From contig JAFGIZ010000274.1 of assembly GCA_016929365.1 (NCBI GenBank), positions 1-19,222 of the forward strand: 19,222 nt of DNA. Reading direction: 5' to 3'. Positions 1 to 7,130 of the stretch are shown here, piece after piece (the stretch's first letter is position 1; each line of letters starts with the position of its first letter). The position numbers and the translations under genes were made by a program. The notes beneath the pieces were generated by a model. It saw nothing but the letters and a program-made list of their open reading frames with translations. It searched no databases and was not told the origin of the DNA. This stretch comes from Lentisphaerota bacterium. GTDB lineage: Bacteria > Verrucomicrobiota > Kiritimatiellia > UBA8416 > JAFGIZ01.

Positions 1-3
1 CTC

Positions 4-510
4 ATGTCTTCCGCCCGCAACATCGTACTCGTCGGTTTCATGGGCACCGGCAAAACGGCCGTGGGGCGGACGCTCGCCGCGCGGTTGAACCTGGCCTACC
101 TCGACATGGACGCAACGATCGAGGCGCGCGAGGGCCGGACCATCTCCGACATGTTCGCGCATGAGGGCGAGGCCCGCTTCCGCGCCCTTGAACGCGCCCT
201 GGTACGGGAGCTCGCCGCGCGCAGCGGCCTCGTGATCGCGACCGGCGGCGGCATCGTGCTCGATCCCCGCAACGTGGAGGACTTTGCGCGGACCGGGCTG
301 GTCGTGTGCCTGCGGGCCGAGCCGGAGACGATCCTCGCACGCGTCGCGCGCGATACGCACCGCCCCCTGCTGGAAGGCGGCGATAAGCTGCAGACCATAC
401 GGTCCATCCTTGAAAAGCGCCGCGCCCTCTACGACGCCGTGCCGCACCAGATCGACACGACACCGCTCAGCGTGGACCAGGTGGCGGACGCGATCCTAGC
501 GTTGTACTGA
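4..510 (+). CDS. aroK: Shikimate kinase
   Basis: This protein phosphorylates shikimate to shikimate-3-phosphate with ATP, a cytoplasmic step of the pathway to chorismate. At 168 residues it is the normal family length and appears complete. Visible family marks are the Walker A loop GFMGTGKT at residues 11-18, the DMD shikimate/Mg site at 34-36, the FRxxE motif at 59-63, the triple glycine at 81-83, the LID arginine in HRPLL (R120), and the late KRR-LY adenine-side motif near 138-143. The ATG lies 3 bases from the window edge, so upstream signals cannot be seen. Its 3' end overlaps the convergent transglutaminase-like gene by 15 bp. The only other chorismate-related gene in the window is the pabB-like gene 4.5 kb away. 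Confidence 0.95.
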   Translation: MSSARNIVLVGFMGTGKTAVGRTLAARLNLAYLDMDATIEAREGRTISDMFAHEGEARFRALERALVRELAARSGLVIATGGGIVLDPRNVEDFARTGLVVCLRAEPETILARVARDTHRPLLEGGDKLQTIRSILEKRRALYDAVPHQIDTTPLSVDQVADAILALY

Positions 511-1440
511 CCCGGCCGCGCCGCTCCGGCCGGCCGACCCGCAAGGGCACCCGCCCGCGGCACGCGGTTCGCCCGCGTTCAACACACGCGGCGGCCCGGC
601 GCCGCCCCCGCCGCCCGGCGCATGCATGCGCACGCGCAACCCCTCCCCGCTGCAGCGGAACACCGCCGCCCCGCCGTCGGGATCGGCGTGCCGCACAAAG
701 CCAACGTAATCGGCGGGCGACGGCGCAAAACGGCCGTAGAACGGATCGGCCGCGCGCCAGGCGCGCCCGTCGTGGTACTCCACCCAGCTATGGAACCCCG
801 CCGGGTCCAATATACCGTCGCGCTTGCAGCAAAAACCGCTGACCCGCCGCGCCCGCACCCCGGCCTCCCGGCACCGGGCGACCAGCGCCGCCGCGTATTC
901 CGAACAGTCGCCGCGCCCGTGCGCCAAAGCCCAGGCCGCCCCGCGCTCGGCCTTGTGATACCCGTCATACACCAGCGCCCCGGTCACCTGCCCGAACGCG
1001 CGGCGGGCGGCTGCCGCGGCGGGGCCCGCCGGCTCCGGATCGTCCGGCGGCCCGGCCGTCAGCACCTCCGCCTCGATCGCAATCTCGCGCTGCCCGTAGG
1101 GCGGCAGGCCGTCCAGCACAAAGCACAGCGCCGGGTTGCCGTTCGTATCGATCAGACAATCGGCCGCGTGGCTGCACCGCAGCCGCACGGCCTGCTGCCC
1201 GGCCGCGTGCCGGAGCGGAACGGCAACCCGGAGCCGCGCCGCCCGCAGCGGTTCGCCGCTCGTGTTCGACGCCGTGAAGCCGTAGCGCACCCGCCGGACG
1301 CGCCGCCCCTCCGCCGGTTCCGGATCAAAGACAAACTCGCGCGCCGGCGCACCCCACGCCGGAAGACAAAGGCACAAGGCCGCCCACGCGCACAGGCCCG
1401 GGCGCAGCGCCGGCCGGGCGCATCGCAACGGCATCCTCAT
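496..1440 (-). CDS. Secreted transglutaminase-like (cysteine protease fold) protein
   Basis: This is a 314-residue exported protein. An arginine-containing N-terminus, a hydrophobic segment (about residues 11-29) and an AWGA-type cleavage site make a signal peptide. A beta-rich N-terminal region follows, then a transglutaminase-like core in which the expected triad can be read: Cys179 in GRGDCSEYAA, His217 in GFHSWVEY and Asp232 in AADPFYG. The family includes peptidases, peptide N-glycanases and cross-linking enzymes, so the substrate is unknown. The open frame continues upstream to 2352, but that part is antisense to the membrane-protein gene. I chose ATG 1440 because it begins the signal peptide. 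The tail after about residue 270 is Gly/Ala/Pro-rich and low in information. The gene converges on aroK and diverges from the next gene. Confidence 0.8.
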   Translation of the reverse strand: MRMPLRCARPALRPGLCAWAALCLCLPAWGAPAREFVFDPEPAEGRRVRRVRYGFTASNTSGEPLRAARLRVAVPLRHAAGQQAVRLRCSHAADCLIDTNGNPALCFVLDGLPPYGQREIAIEAEVLTAGPPDDPEPAGPAAAAARRAFGQVTGALVYDGYHKAERGAAWALAHGRGDCSEYAAALVARCREAGVRARRVSGFCCKRDGILDPAGFHSWVEYHDGRAWRAADPFYGRFAPSPADYVGFVRHADPDGGAAVFRCSGEGLRVRMHAPGGGGGAGPPRVLNAGEPRAAGGCPCGSAGRSGAAGSVQR

Positions 1441-1611
1441 GGTATCGCCCCCATCGCATCCGGCACACCCGCTCCCCGGGGCGCCGGCCGGGCATCCACT
1501 TAAGCGGATCTCCTCCCTTTTGGCCAGCACGTTCGGCCCCGGAATGCGCGTGCATCCCGTCCGGCACGCCGCTATAGTCGCAGCCGGCAACACGAGCAGG
1601 GAGGTTCCGGC

Positions 1612-2355
1612 ATGAAGAAATGGCCCCATTGGCAGATTGCGTTCGGCGCGGCGCTCATCGCGTTGTCCGCGCTGTTCTATTTTCTGCACTTCACGGTGTT
1701 CCACGACGCGCATCATATTTTCATCTACCTCGTCGGCGATATCGCGTTCGTCCCGATCGAAGTCCTGCTGGTCACTTTGATCCTGCACCAGCTGCTCAGC
1801 CGCCGGGAAAAAAAGGTCATGCTCCACAAGCTGAACATGGTCATCGGCGTGTTTTTCAGTGAAACCGGGAACGCGCTGCTCAAACAGCTCTCGGGGTTCT
1901 GCACCAACCTCGGTCCGCTGCAGGACGCGCTCAAGCCCGATGCGCAATGGACCGACAGGAATTTCCGCGACGCCGCCCTGCGGGTGCAGGCAACGGACAT
2001 CGAGATCGACTGCCGCGGCCGCGACCTCGCCGGGCTGCAGGCGTTCCTGCTCTCGCGGCGGGACAGCCTGATGCGGCTCCTGGAAAATCCGAACCTGCTC
2101 GAACACGAGGCGTTTACGGACGTCTTGTGGGCGGTCGTACACCTGGCCGAAGAACTCGCCGCCCGGGACTTCTCGGAACCGCGCCCCGATTCCGACGCCC
2201 TCCACCTGGCCGGCGACATCAAGCGCGCCTACACCCGCATGCTGCGCGCCTGGATCGACTACATGGCGCACCTCAAGACCGCCTACCCGTACCTCTTCTC
2301 GCTGGCCGTGCGCCGGAACCCCTTCGACCCCCGCGCCTCCGTTACAGTACAATGA
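1612..2355 (+). CDS. Two-helix membrane protein of unknown function
   Basis: This is a 247-residue protein. Two hydrophobic segments at roughly residues 8-28 and 34-60, joined by a short His-containing turn (HDAHH), suggest an N-terminal membrane hairpin. The rest, from about residue 64, is soluble, charged and mostly helical, containing LSRREKKVMLHKLNMVIGVF and later helices rich in Leu, Arg and Glu. I do not recognise a named family. It could be a membrane-anchored sensor or scaffold, but no catalytic motif is visible. The ATG has a strong ribosome-binding site (AGGGAGGT about 6 bases upstream), and a TATAGT box at 1573-1578 could be a -10 element with a poor -35. It is divergent from the transglutaminase-like gene and ends 7 bp from the convergent glycosidase-like gene. 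Confidence 0.75.
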   Translation: MKKWPHWQIAFGAALIALSALFYFLHFTVFHDAHHIFIYLVGDIAFVPIEVLLVTLILHQLLSRREKKVMLHKLNMVIGVFFSETGNALLKQLSGFCTNLGPLQDALKPDAQWTDRNFRDAALRVQATDIEIDCRGRDLAGLQAFLLSRRDSLMRLLENPNLLEHEAFTDVLWAVVHLAEELAARDFSEPRPDSDALHLAGDIKRAYTRMLRAWIDYMAHLKTAYPYLFSLAVRRNPFDPRASVTVQ

Positions 2356-2362
2356 CTCGCGT

Positions 2363-3472
2363 TCAGGCAGTCAGCCGCAACACAACGGGGCTCGCCGTGC
2401 CGTAACGGCCGCCGACGGCCGCGGCGAACAGATAGGCCGCCCGCCCCTCGCGCATCAGGATCTGCGGCCGTTCAAGCTGATTGCCGCGCTCCAGCGCCTC
2501 TGCCGACTCGTCCAAATAGTGTTCCAGCCCGTAATAGGCAATTTTCGGATTGCCCCACTGGATGCCGTCCTCCGACTCGAGAATCAGGCCGCCCGTGTGG
2601 TCGAACAGGCCCATGTCGCGCATCACGAAAAAGAACCTCCCGTTCTCGGCAAAGGCGTATCCGTCCTCGACGCCGGGGCCGAGTTCGGGATAGTCGATGA
2701 TCGGGTTGTCCGGGTGCTTGCGGTACGGCCCCTCGGGCCGCCCCGCCACGGCCAGGCCGTACATCCGATGGCCGTAGCGCGTTTCCCAGCTCTCGAAATC
2801 CATTCCCTTGTAATAGAGAAAATGGCGCCCGTCAGGATGGGCCAGGTAGGCCGGATTGCTGGTCATGGCGTCGTCCCAGGACGGCCGCGTACCTGCTTCC
2901 ACAAGCGGTCCCGCGCCCAGCGGCTCCCACGGGCCGTCCAGGGAATCGGCCGCGTGCGCGCCCACGCGCTTGGTCTCGATCAAGGCCTTGAAACGGGCCC
3001 GGGGTTCGTCCGGCCAGGGATCCGGCCGGCTGTTGCCCATGTGAAAGATCACGTACCGGTCCCCGATCCTGTGCACCGTCGGGTTATGCACCGCCTGGCC
3101 GTCCCAGCGGGCCCCGCCGCGTCCGGCCGGAATCGCCGTGCCCAGGAAGGTATAGGGGCCCTCCGGCGTATCTGCCGCAGCGTGCCCCACCTCGGACAGG
3201 TACGGCCAGCCCGCCATGGGGCCGGGCCCCATCTCGGGGCAGTCGGCCGGCCAGCGCGAGAAAAAGACGTGAACCCGGCCGTCCGGCCCCTCGATCGGCG
3301 AACAGCCCCAGCACGTCCAGCCCTCCATCTCGAGAATGCGCCCGACCGGATCCAGTCGCCGGCAGAAATCCGACGCCTCGGCGTCATCACGAATCCCGGG
3401 CCTCCCGTCGGCCTGCCGTGTGCGGCCCTCACGCGCGAGAAATTCCTTCTTGTCGTCCTGTTCCACGTTCAA
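2363..3472 (-). CDS. Beta-propeller glycosidase-like protein (GH43/GH32-type superfamily)
   Basis: This is a 369-residue protein with repeated propeller-blade signatures: an N-terminal blade with WGCSPIEGPDGRVHVFFSRW, then HNPTVHRIGDRYVIFHMGN, SNPAYLAHPDGRHFLYYKG, VEDGYAFAENGRFFFVMRD and a final ERPQ segment. This pattern is typical of the five-bladed GH43/62/32/68/117 superfamily, whose members hydrolyse or transfer glycosyl units. I cannot fix the family or substrate. No signal peptide is visible, so it is probably cytoplasmic. The start codon is TTG at 3470-3472, supported by AAAGG just upstream; the next methionine (residue 49) would remove the conserved RILEMEGW region. Despite two carbohydrate-related genes in the window (this and the sulfatase), they are 4.4 kb apart and not an operon. 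Confidence 0.75.
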   Translation of the reverse strand: MNVEQDDKKEFLAREGRTRQADGRPGIRDDAEASDFCRRLDPVGRILEMEGWTCWGCSPIEGPDGRVHVFFSRWPADCPEMGPGPMAGWPYLSEVGHAAADTPEGPYTFLGTAIPAGRGGARWDGQAVHNPTVHRIGDRYVIFHMGNSRPDPWPDEPRARFKALIETKRVGAHAADSLDGPWEPLGAGPLVEAGTRPSWDDAMTSNPAYLAHPDGRHFLYYKGMDFESWETRYGHRMYGLAVAGRPEGPYRKHPDNPIIDYPELGPGVEDGYAFAENGRFFFVMRDMGLFDHTGGLILESEDGIQWGNPKIAYYGLEHYLDESAEALERGNQLERPQILMREGRAAYLFAAAVGGRYGTASPVVLRLTA

Positions 3473-3595
3473 TGCCTTTCTGTTGTCCCTGTCGGTGTTA
3501 CTCCTTGAGCCATAAACGTCCGCAGTGTATCCTTTCGGGGTGTCGCGTCACGACCCGATTTTGCCCGGCGGAAAAGTCATACGGAAATAAGAAGT

Positions 3596-3802
3596 ATGTG
3601 CATGTCCGAACCCCTGACCGCTCCGGACGCCATCCTGCACAAGGCGCTGGAGAAAGAAACACAGGCGCGCGATTTTTACGCGGAGCTGGCGGCGCATACC
3701 TCCGTCGACTTCGTGCGCGACCTGCTTATCACCCTGCAGAATGAAGAATCCCGCCACATGCGCATGATCCGGGCCATGATCGCGAAACTGGAGACGGCGT
3801 AG
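3596..3802 (+). CDS. Small ferritin-like (rubrerythrin-half) protein
   Basis: This 68-residue protein consists of two predicted helices. Glu21 in the first helix and E51-x-x-H54 in the second (NEESRHM) match the E...ExxH iron-ligand pattern of one half of a rubrerythrin/ferritin four-helix bundle. At this size it would have to dimerise to build a di-iron bundle. The role in iron or peroxide handling is inferred from the motif only. Two in-frame ATGs (3596 and 3602) are both possible; the purine-rich AAGAAG is better spaced from the second, which would give 66 residues. It is followed 63 bp later by the metal-binding lipoprotein gene, so a shared metal theme is plausible. Confidence 0.65.
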   Translation: MCMSEPLTAPDAILHKALEKETQARDFYAELAAHTSVDFVRDLLITLQNEESRHMRMIRAMIAKLETA

Positions 3803-3865
3803 TCCGGAGCGGCCGCACGCGACGCGCCTGCCGCCGTTGCGCCCTCAAAAGGAGAAGAGCATCGT

Positions 3866-4213
3866 ATGCCGATTCGAACCGCCCTGACCGCCGTTATCGT
3901 CGCCGGCCTGCTGGCCGGTTGCGCGAGTTCGCCCCCCGCGGAGCAGACCGGGAACCCCGCCGGCGGCGTTCTGCCGCACGGCGCCGTCGTCCTCACGGTG
4001 CACGGCCTGAGCTGTCCGCTCTGTTCCAATAACCTCGACGGCCAGCTCCGGCGCCTGGCCGGCGTGGAAGAGGCCGTCATCGACCTCAATACCGGCGCGG
4101 TCACCGTGACCCTCGCAGACGGACATGCCGTCACGCGCGAAACCCTCGCCGGCGCCGTCGAACAGGCCGGCTTCACGCTCAAGGACGTTCAACCCGCCGA
4201 ACCGGGGCCATGA
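3866..4213 (+). CDS. Lipoprotein with heavy-metal-associated (HMA) domain
   Basis: This is a 115-residue exported lipoprotein. A short hydrophobic signal ends in the lipobox LAGC (Cys19). After a Pro/Gly-rich linker, residues 41-110 form an HMA fold: beta strand VVLTVHGLS, the soft-metal site C50-P-L-C53 at the start of the first helix, then VEEAVIDLNTGAVTVTL and a second helix ending in AGF. HMA domains bind Cu(I), Zn, Cd or Hg and usually sit in cytosolic chaperones or ATPases; a lipid-anchored version would act in the envelope. The ATG follows AAAAGGAGAAG. Its stop overlaps the next start (ATGA), so the two proteins are probably made together. The specific metal is not deducible. Confidence 0.8.
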   Translation: MPIRTALTAVIVAGLLAGCASSPPAEQTGNPAGGVLPHGAVVLTVHGLSCPLCSNNLDGQLRRLAGVEEAVIDLNTGAVTVTLADGHAVTRETLAGAVEQAGFTLKDVQPAEPGP

Positions 4214-4989
4214 AGACACTCCGGTACGCCCTGACCGCCCTCGCCCTCGGCGTCACGTTCGCTGGACCCCGCGCCCCGGCGCAGGAACCCGCCTTCATGG
4301 ACGCGGCCACGCATCCGGGGGCGAACCAACTCTACCTGCGCCTGCTGCTCTCCCATGCTGAATACGGGGAAGCCGGAAGAACGGACGTGGATCAGCAAAC
4401 CGCCCTGCTCAAACTCGCCTACGGCTTCCGTTCGGAGCTGGCCCTCCTGCTCGACGCGGACGTCCGCCGCGTGGATACCGGCGCCGGCGACGAGACCGGG
4501 CTCGGGCTCATCACCACGCGGCTCAAGTACCGGTTCCTGAAACGCGACCTCGGCCCGCTCAATACCTGGCGCGCCTCGCTGCTCGGCGGCTTGTCCCTGC
4601 CCGGCAGCATCGACACCGCCGTGCCCGACGAGGCGTTCCCCCGGCTGGGCGCGGTCACCACGGCCATCCTGGGCCGCCACGGCCTCAACGCCGCATGCGA
4701 ATGGCTCGGCTACCGTGACGGGCCGGACACCGTCTCCTTCAACGCCTCCCATCTTTATCGCCTGGCGCCCGCGCGGTACGCCGCGGATACGCGCGGCGCC
4801 TGGTATACCATGGCCGAATCGCTGAACAACTTCACGGACGACGGGGACCGCTCTCTCGACCTCGCCCTCGGCCTGCTGTACGAAGCGCGGCGCTGGGCCG
4901 CGGAACTCTCCCTCCGTCTTCCCCTGGAGGAAGACGGCCCGCTCGAAACGGACCACGAAGCCGTCGCCGGCTGGCGTTACCTTTTCTGA
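4210..4989 (+). CDS. Putative outer-membrane beta-barrel protein
   Basis: This is a 259-residue protein with a signal peptide (about residues 1-24, cleavage near APA). The body has short alternating hydrophobic/polar stretches consistent with transmembrane strands (for example LYLRLLLSHAEY, ALLKLAYGF, LGLITTRLKYRFL, LALGLLYEARRWAAELSLRL). It ends in GWRYLF, the terminal aromatic typical of barrels recognised by the BAM machinery. The start overlaps the stop of the HMA lipoprotein by ATGA, so translational coupling is likely. The pair may form an envelope metal-handling unit; that is inference from the neighbour alone, and no named family was recognised. Confidence 0.65.
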   Translation: MKTLRYALTALALGVTFAGPRAPAQEPAFMDAATHPGANQLYLRLLLSHAEYGEAGRTDVDQQTALLKLAYGFRSELALLLDADVRRVDTGAGDETGLGLITTRLKYRFLKRDLGPLNTWRASLLGGLSLPGSIDTAVPDEAFPRLGAVTTAILGRHGLNAACEWLGYRDGPDTVSFNASHLYRLAPARYAADTRGAWYTMAESLNNFTDDGDRSLDLALGLLYEARRWAAELSLRLPLEEDGPLETDHEAVAGWRYLF

Positions 4990-4999
4990 ACAGCCGCTC

Positions 5000-6139
5000 G
5001 TGACCGCGCACACGCAGCATCCCACCCGTTCCGGCCGAGCCCGCTGCCTCCTCTGGGGGGCGGACGAGGGCGCGCCGTGGCGCCGCTTCGACAATCCCGT
5101 GGAGGTGGTTGCGGCGCACCGGCCGCAGGACGTGTGGCCGGTCCTCCAGCGGGCGGACGCCGCCGCCGCAGACGGTCTCCACGCCGTGGGCTTTGTCGCC
5201 TACGAGGCGGCCCCGGGTCTGGATGCGGCGTTGACCGCCCATGCCGCCTGCCCGCTGCCCCTCGTGTGGTTCGGGTTCTACCGCGCGCCCGCCCCCGCCC
5301 GGCCGCCGGAAGCCGCGGCCGACGCCCGCGCCGCCGGCCCCTGGACACCCTCCGTTACGCGTCCCGCCTACCGCCGCGCCATCGCCTCGATCAAGGGCCT
5401 GCTCAGGCAGGGGGATACCTACCAGGTCAACTACACCTTCCGGCTCCGCGCCCCGTATGCGGGCCCGCCCGAGGCCTTGTTTGCGCGGCTGGCGGCGAAC
5501 CAGCGGGCGCGCCATGCGGCGTATATTGAAACCGATGCGTTCGCCGTCTGTTCGGCCTCGCCCGAGCTCTTCTTCAAGCTCGACGGCGACCGGCTCGAGT
5601 CGCGCCCCATGAAGGGCACCGCCCCGCGCGGCGCCACGCCCGCGGCCGACCGCGCGCAAGCCCGAAGCCTGCGCGCCTCGGCCAAGAACCGGGCCGAAAA
5701 CGTCATGATCGTGGACATGCTCCGCAACGATATGGGCCGCATCGCCCGCCCCGGCTCGGTCACGGCCGGCCCGCTTTTCACCGTTGAGGCCTACCCGACC
5801 GTCTGGCAGATGACCTCCACGGTCCGCAGCCGCACCGACGCGCCGGTCTCCGGGATCCTGCGCGCCCTCTTCCCCTGCGCCTCGGTCACCGGGGCGCCGA
5901 AAGTGCGCACCATGCAGATCATCCAAAGCCTGGAACCCGACCCGCGCGGCGTCTATACCGGCTGCCTCGGCGTCGTTTCGCCCGGCCGCCGCGCGGAGTT
6001 CAGCGTCGCGATCCGCACCGCCTGCGTGGACCGCGCCGCCGGCCGCGCGGAATACGGGGTCGGCGGCGGCATCGTCTGGGATTCCCGCGCCGACGCCGAG
6101 TATGCCGAGTGCGCCGACAAGGCCCGCGTGCTTGGCTGA
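5000..6139 (+). CDS. pabB: Aminodeoxychorismate synthase component I-like protein
   Basis: This 379-residue chorismate-binding enzyme would convert chorismate plus ammonia to 4-amino-4-deoxychorismate for folate. The C-terminal catalytic domain is complete: YQVNYTFRL near 140, the PMKGT signature with Lys205, the ENVMIVDMLRND helix, FPCASVTGAPK near 291-302, and the glycine-rich GVGGGIVWDS near 353-362. The lysine in PxKGT corresponds to the catalytic lysine that separates PabB from anthranilate synthase TrpE, which has alanine there. The start is GTG at 5000, 10 bp after the barrel gene, with no clear ribosome-binding site. The C-terminus ends right after ECADKARVLG, so there is no fused aminodeoxychorismate lyase domain, and neither pabA nor pabC is nearby. 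Confidence 0.85.
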   Translation: MTAHTQHPTRSGRARCLLWGADEGAPWRRFDNPVEVVAAHRPQDVWPVLQRADAAAADGLHAVGFVAYEAAPGLDAALTAHAACPLPLVWFGFYRAPAPARPPEAAADARAAGPWTPSVTRPAYRRAIASIKGLLRQGDTYQVNYTFRLRAPYAGPPEALFARLAANQRARHAAYIETDAFAVCSASPELFFKLDGDRLESRPMKGTAPRGATPAADRAQARSLRASAKNRAENVMIVDMLRNDMGRIARPGSVTAGPLFTVEAYPTVWQMTSTVRSRTDAPVSGILRALFPCASVTGAPKVRTMQIIQSLEPDPRGVYTGCLGVVSPGRRAEFSVAIRTACVDRAAGRAEYGVGGGIVWDSRADAEYAECADKARVLG

Positions 6140-6145
6140 GCGGCC

Positions 6146-6174
6146 GGCGGCCGGCGAAGGCCGGGCTGGCCGCC
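6146..6174. terminator. GC-rich hairpin between convergent genes
   Basis: GGCGGCC (6146-6152) pairs perfectly with GGCCGCC (6168-6174), and the loop can form a second small stem (GGC-GAAG-GCC). It lies in the 38-bp gap between the convergent pabB-like and methyltransferase genes, where a bidirectional terminator is expected. There is no T-tract on either strand, so it is not a canonical intrinsic terminator. Confidence 0.35.
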
Positions 6175-6177
6175 GTG

Positions 6178-6930
6178 TTACGCGAGTCGTCTCGCGATGT
6201 ATACCCCGTAGCTGATGTACGCCTTGTACGTCTCGTAAAGGTCGATTTCCCGCTGCTCCGCGGTGACGACCGCGCGTGCGGCTTCGCTGTTTCCATGCCG
6301 CTTCAAAAAGTCCTCAAACCCGGCCTGCATGGGCCGGTAATACGCATCCAGCCAGCACCGTTCCGGCAACACGAAATACCCGGCCGGCGCATAGCCGTGC
6401 TTTTCCAGGATCCTGATCTTGGCGGAGGCCACATCGATTTCAGGATACTCGCGGTCCCAGTGGTCCTGGAGTTCCGCCGGACGGGCGTCCGTAATCCACG
6501 TGATCTCGGAAGCAACCAACAGGCCCCCGGCTTTCAGGTAGCGCCGCCAGTCCGCTACGCCTTTCTCAAATCCGATGTTGTAGATGGCGCCCTCGGACCA
6601 GATGACATCCAGGGACGCGTCCGCGAACGGCAGGTCGTCCATGGAACAGGCACGCGTCGAGATCCGGTCGGCCACCCCCATGCGTTGAGCCCTTTTTGCC
6701 AGCTCGTCCAGGAAGTCCGGGAGGACATCCACCGCGGTGATCCGGGCATTCAGGAGCCGGGCAAGCAGGAGGGCCGAGGCCCCCGTGCCGCAACCTATAT
6801 CCGCAACCGTCAGCGGCGCCGTCCGGTCGACCCTGCCCAGCTCGAGCGCCTGTTCCGTCTCGGCATCCCCGCCCGGCCCCTGCCGCTGCCCGTGCCGGTG
6901 CAGGTCGATCAAGAGTGTATAGTCATCCAT
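6178..6930 (-). CDS. Class I SAM-dependent methyltransferase
   Basis: This 250-residue protein has a Rossmann-type methyltransferase core: motif I DIGCGTG at residues 44-50, the acidic post-I strand ITAVDVLPDF, CSMDDLPFADASLDVIWSEG (motif II region), and KAGGLLVASEITW (motif III region). The C-terminal third carries several Trp and Tyr residues and probably binds the acceptor, which cannot be predicted; the layout resembles small-molecule methyltransferases. I chose ATG 6928-6930 (GGGGAAGA upstream); the frame stays open to 7101, but that extension has non-protein-like composition and overlaps structured leader DNA. It is the last gene of the minus-strand accessory block. No attC-like site follows it, so it may be a resident gene or a cassette that has lost its site. 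Confidence 0.8.
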   Translation of the reverse strand: MDDYTLLIDLHRHGQRQGPGGDAETEQALELGRVDRTAPLTVADIGCGTGASALLLARLLNARITAVDVLPDFLDELAKRAQRMGVADRISTRACSMDDLPFADASLDVIWSEGAIYNIGFEKGVADWRRYLKAGGLLVASEITWITDARPAELQDHWDREYPEIDVASAKIRILEKHGYAPAGYFVLPERCWLDAYYRPMQAGFEDFLKRHGNSEAARAVVTAEQREIDLYETYKAYISYGVYIARRLA

Positions 6931-6959
6931 GGCGTCGTGTCTTCCCCGTTGCTCCTGCT

Positions 6960-7010
6960 CGTAATCGCGCTTCCCGCCTCCGGATGCGTCCCGTCGATTA
7001 CGGTCCGGAG
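6960..7010 (-). promoter_or_regulatory. Interleaved inverted repeats in the methyltransferase leader (possible pseudoknot)
   Basis: Two pairs of complementary arms are interleaved: CGTAATCG 6960-6967 with CGATTACG 6995-7002, and CTCCGGA 6978-6984 with TCCGGAG 7004-7010. On the minus-strand RNA the order is A-B-A'-B', which is the pattern of an H-type pseudoknot rather than nested hairpins. It sits 30-80 bases upstream of the methyltransferase ATG. TCCGGA is self-complementary, which weakens the argument for one of the arms. No riboswitch class was recognised. Confidence 0.3.
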
Positions 7011-7079
7011 TACGATGACCGCTCGGCTTCACCTCGCTGATTACGATGCCGTTAGATCCGGGCCCTTTCCGTCCTGTCC

Positions 7080-7130
7080 CGCCAACATACGCCTGAGGCA
7101 CTCAGTGAGCCGTGCCCGGCGCGGTTCACG
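7080..7130 (-). other. Degenerate attC-like site after the SOUL gene
   Basis: On the minus strand a GTTGGCG box (7080-7086) ends a structure that starts at CGTGAAC (7124-7130), the latter overlapping the TGA stop of the SOUL gene. Between them GCGCC/GGCGT and GCAC/GTGC can pair with unpaired GG and CTCA between the stems. The R'' box fits poorly (it pairs only partly with R'), so this may be a decayed site. An alternative reading uses GCACGGC as R'' but gives an unusually short site. Confidence 0.4.

Noticed and set aside
1441..2352. N-terminal extension of the transglutaminase-like frame to 618 codons
   Set aside because: The extension is antisense to the membrane-protein gene and would place a signal peptide in mid-protein.
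6931..7101. 57-codon N-terminal extension of the methyltransferase
   Set aside because: Its composition is unlike protein, no homologous motif is present, and a good start with a ribosome-binding site exists at 6930.
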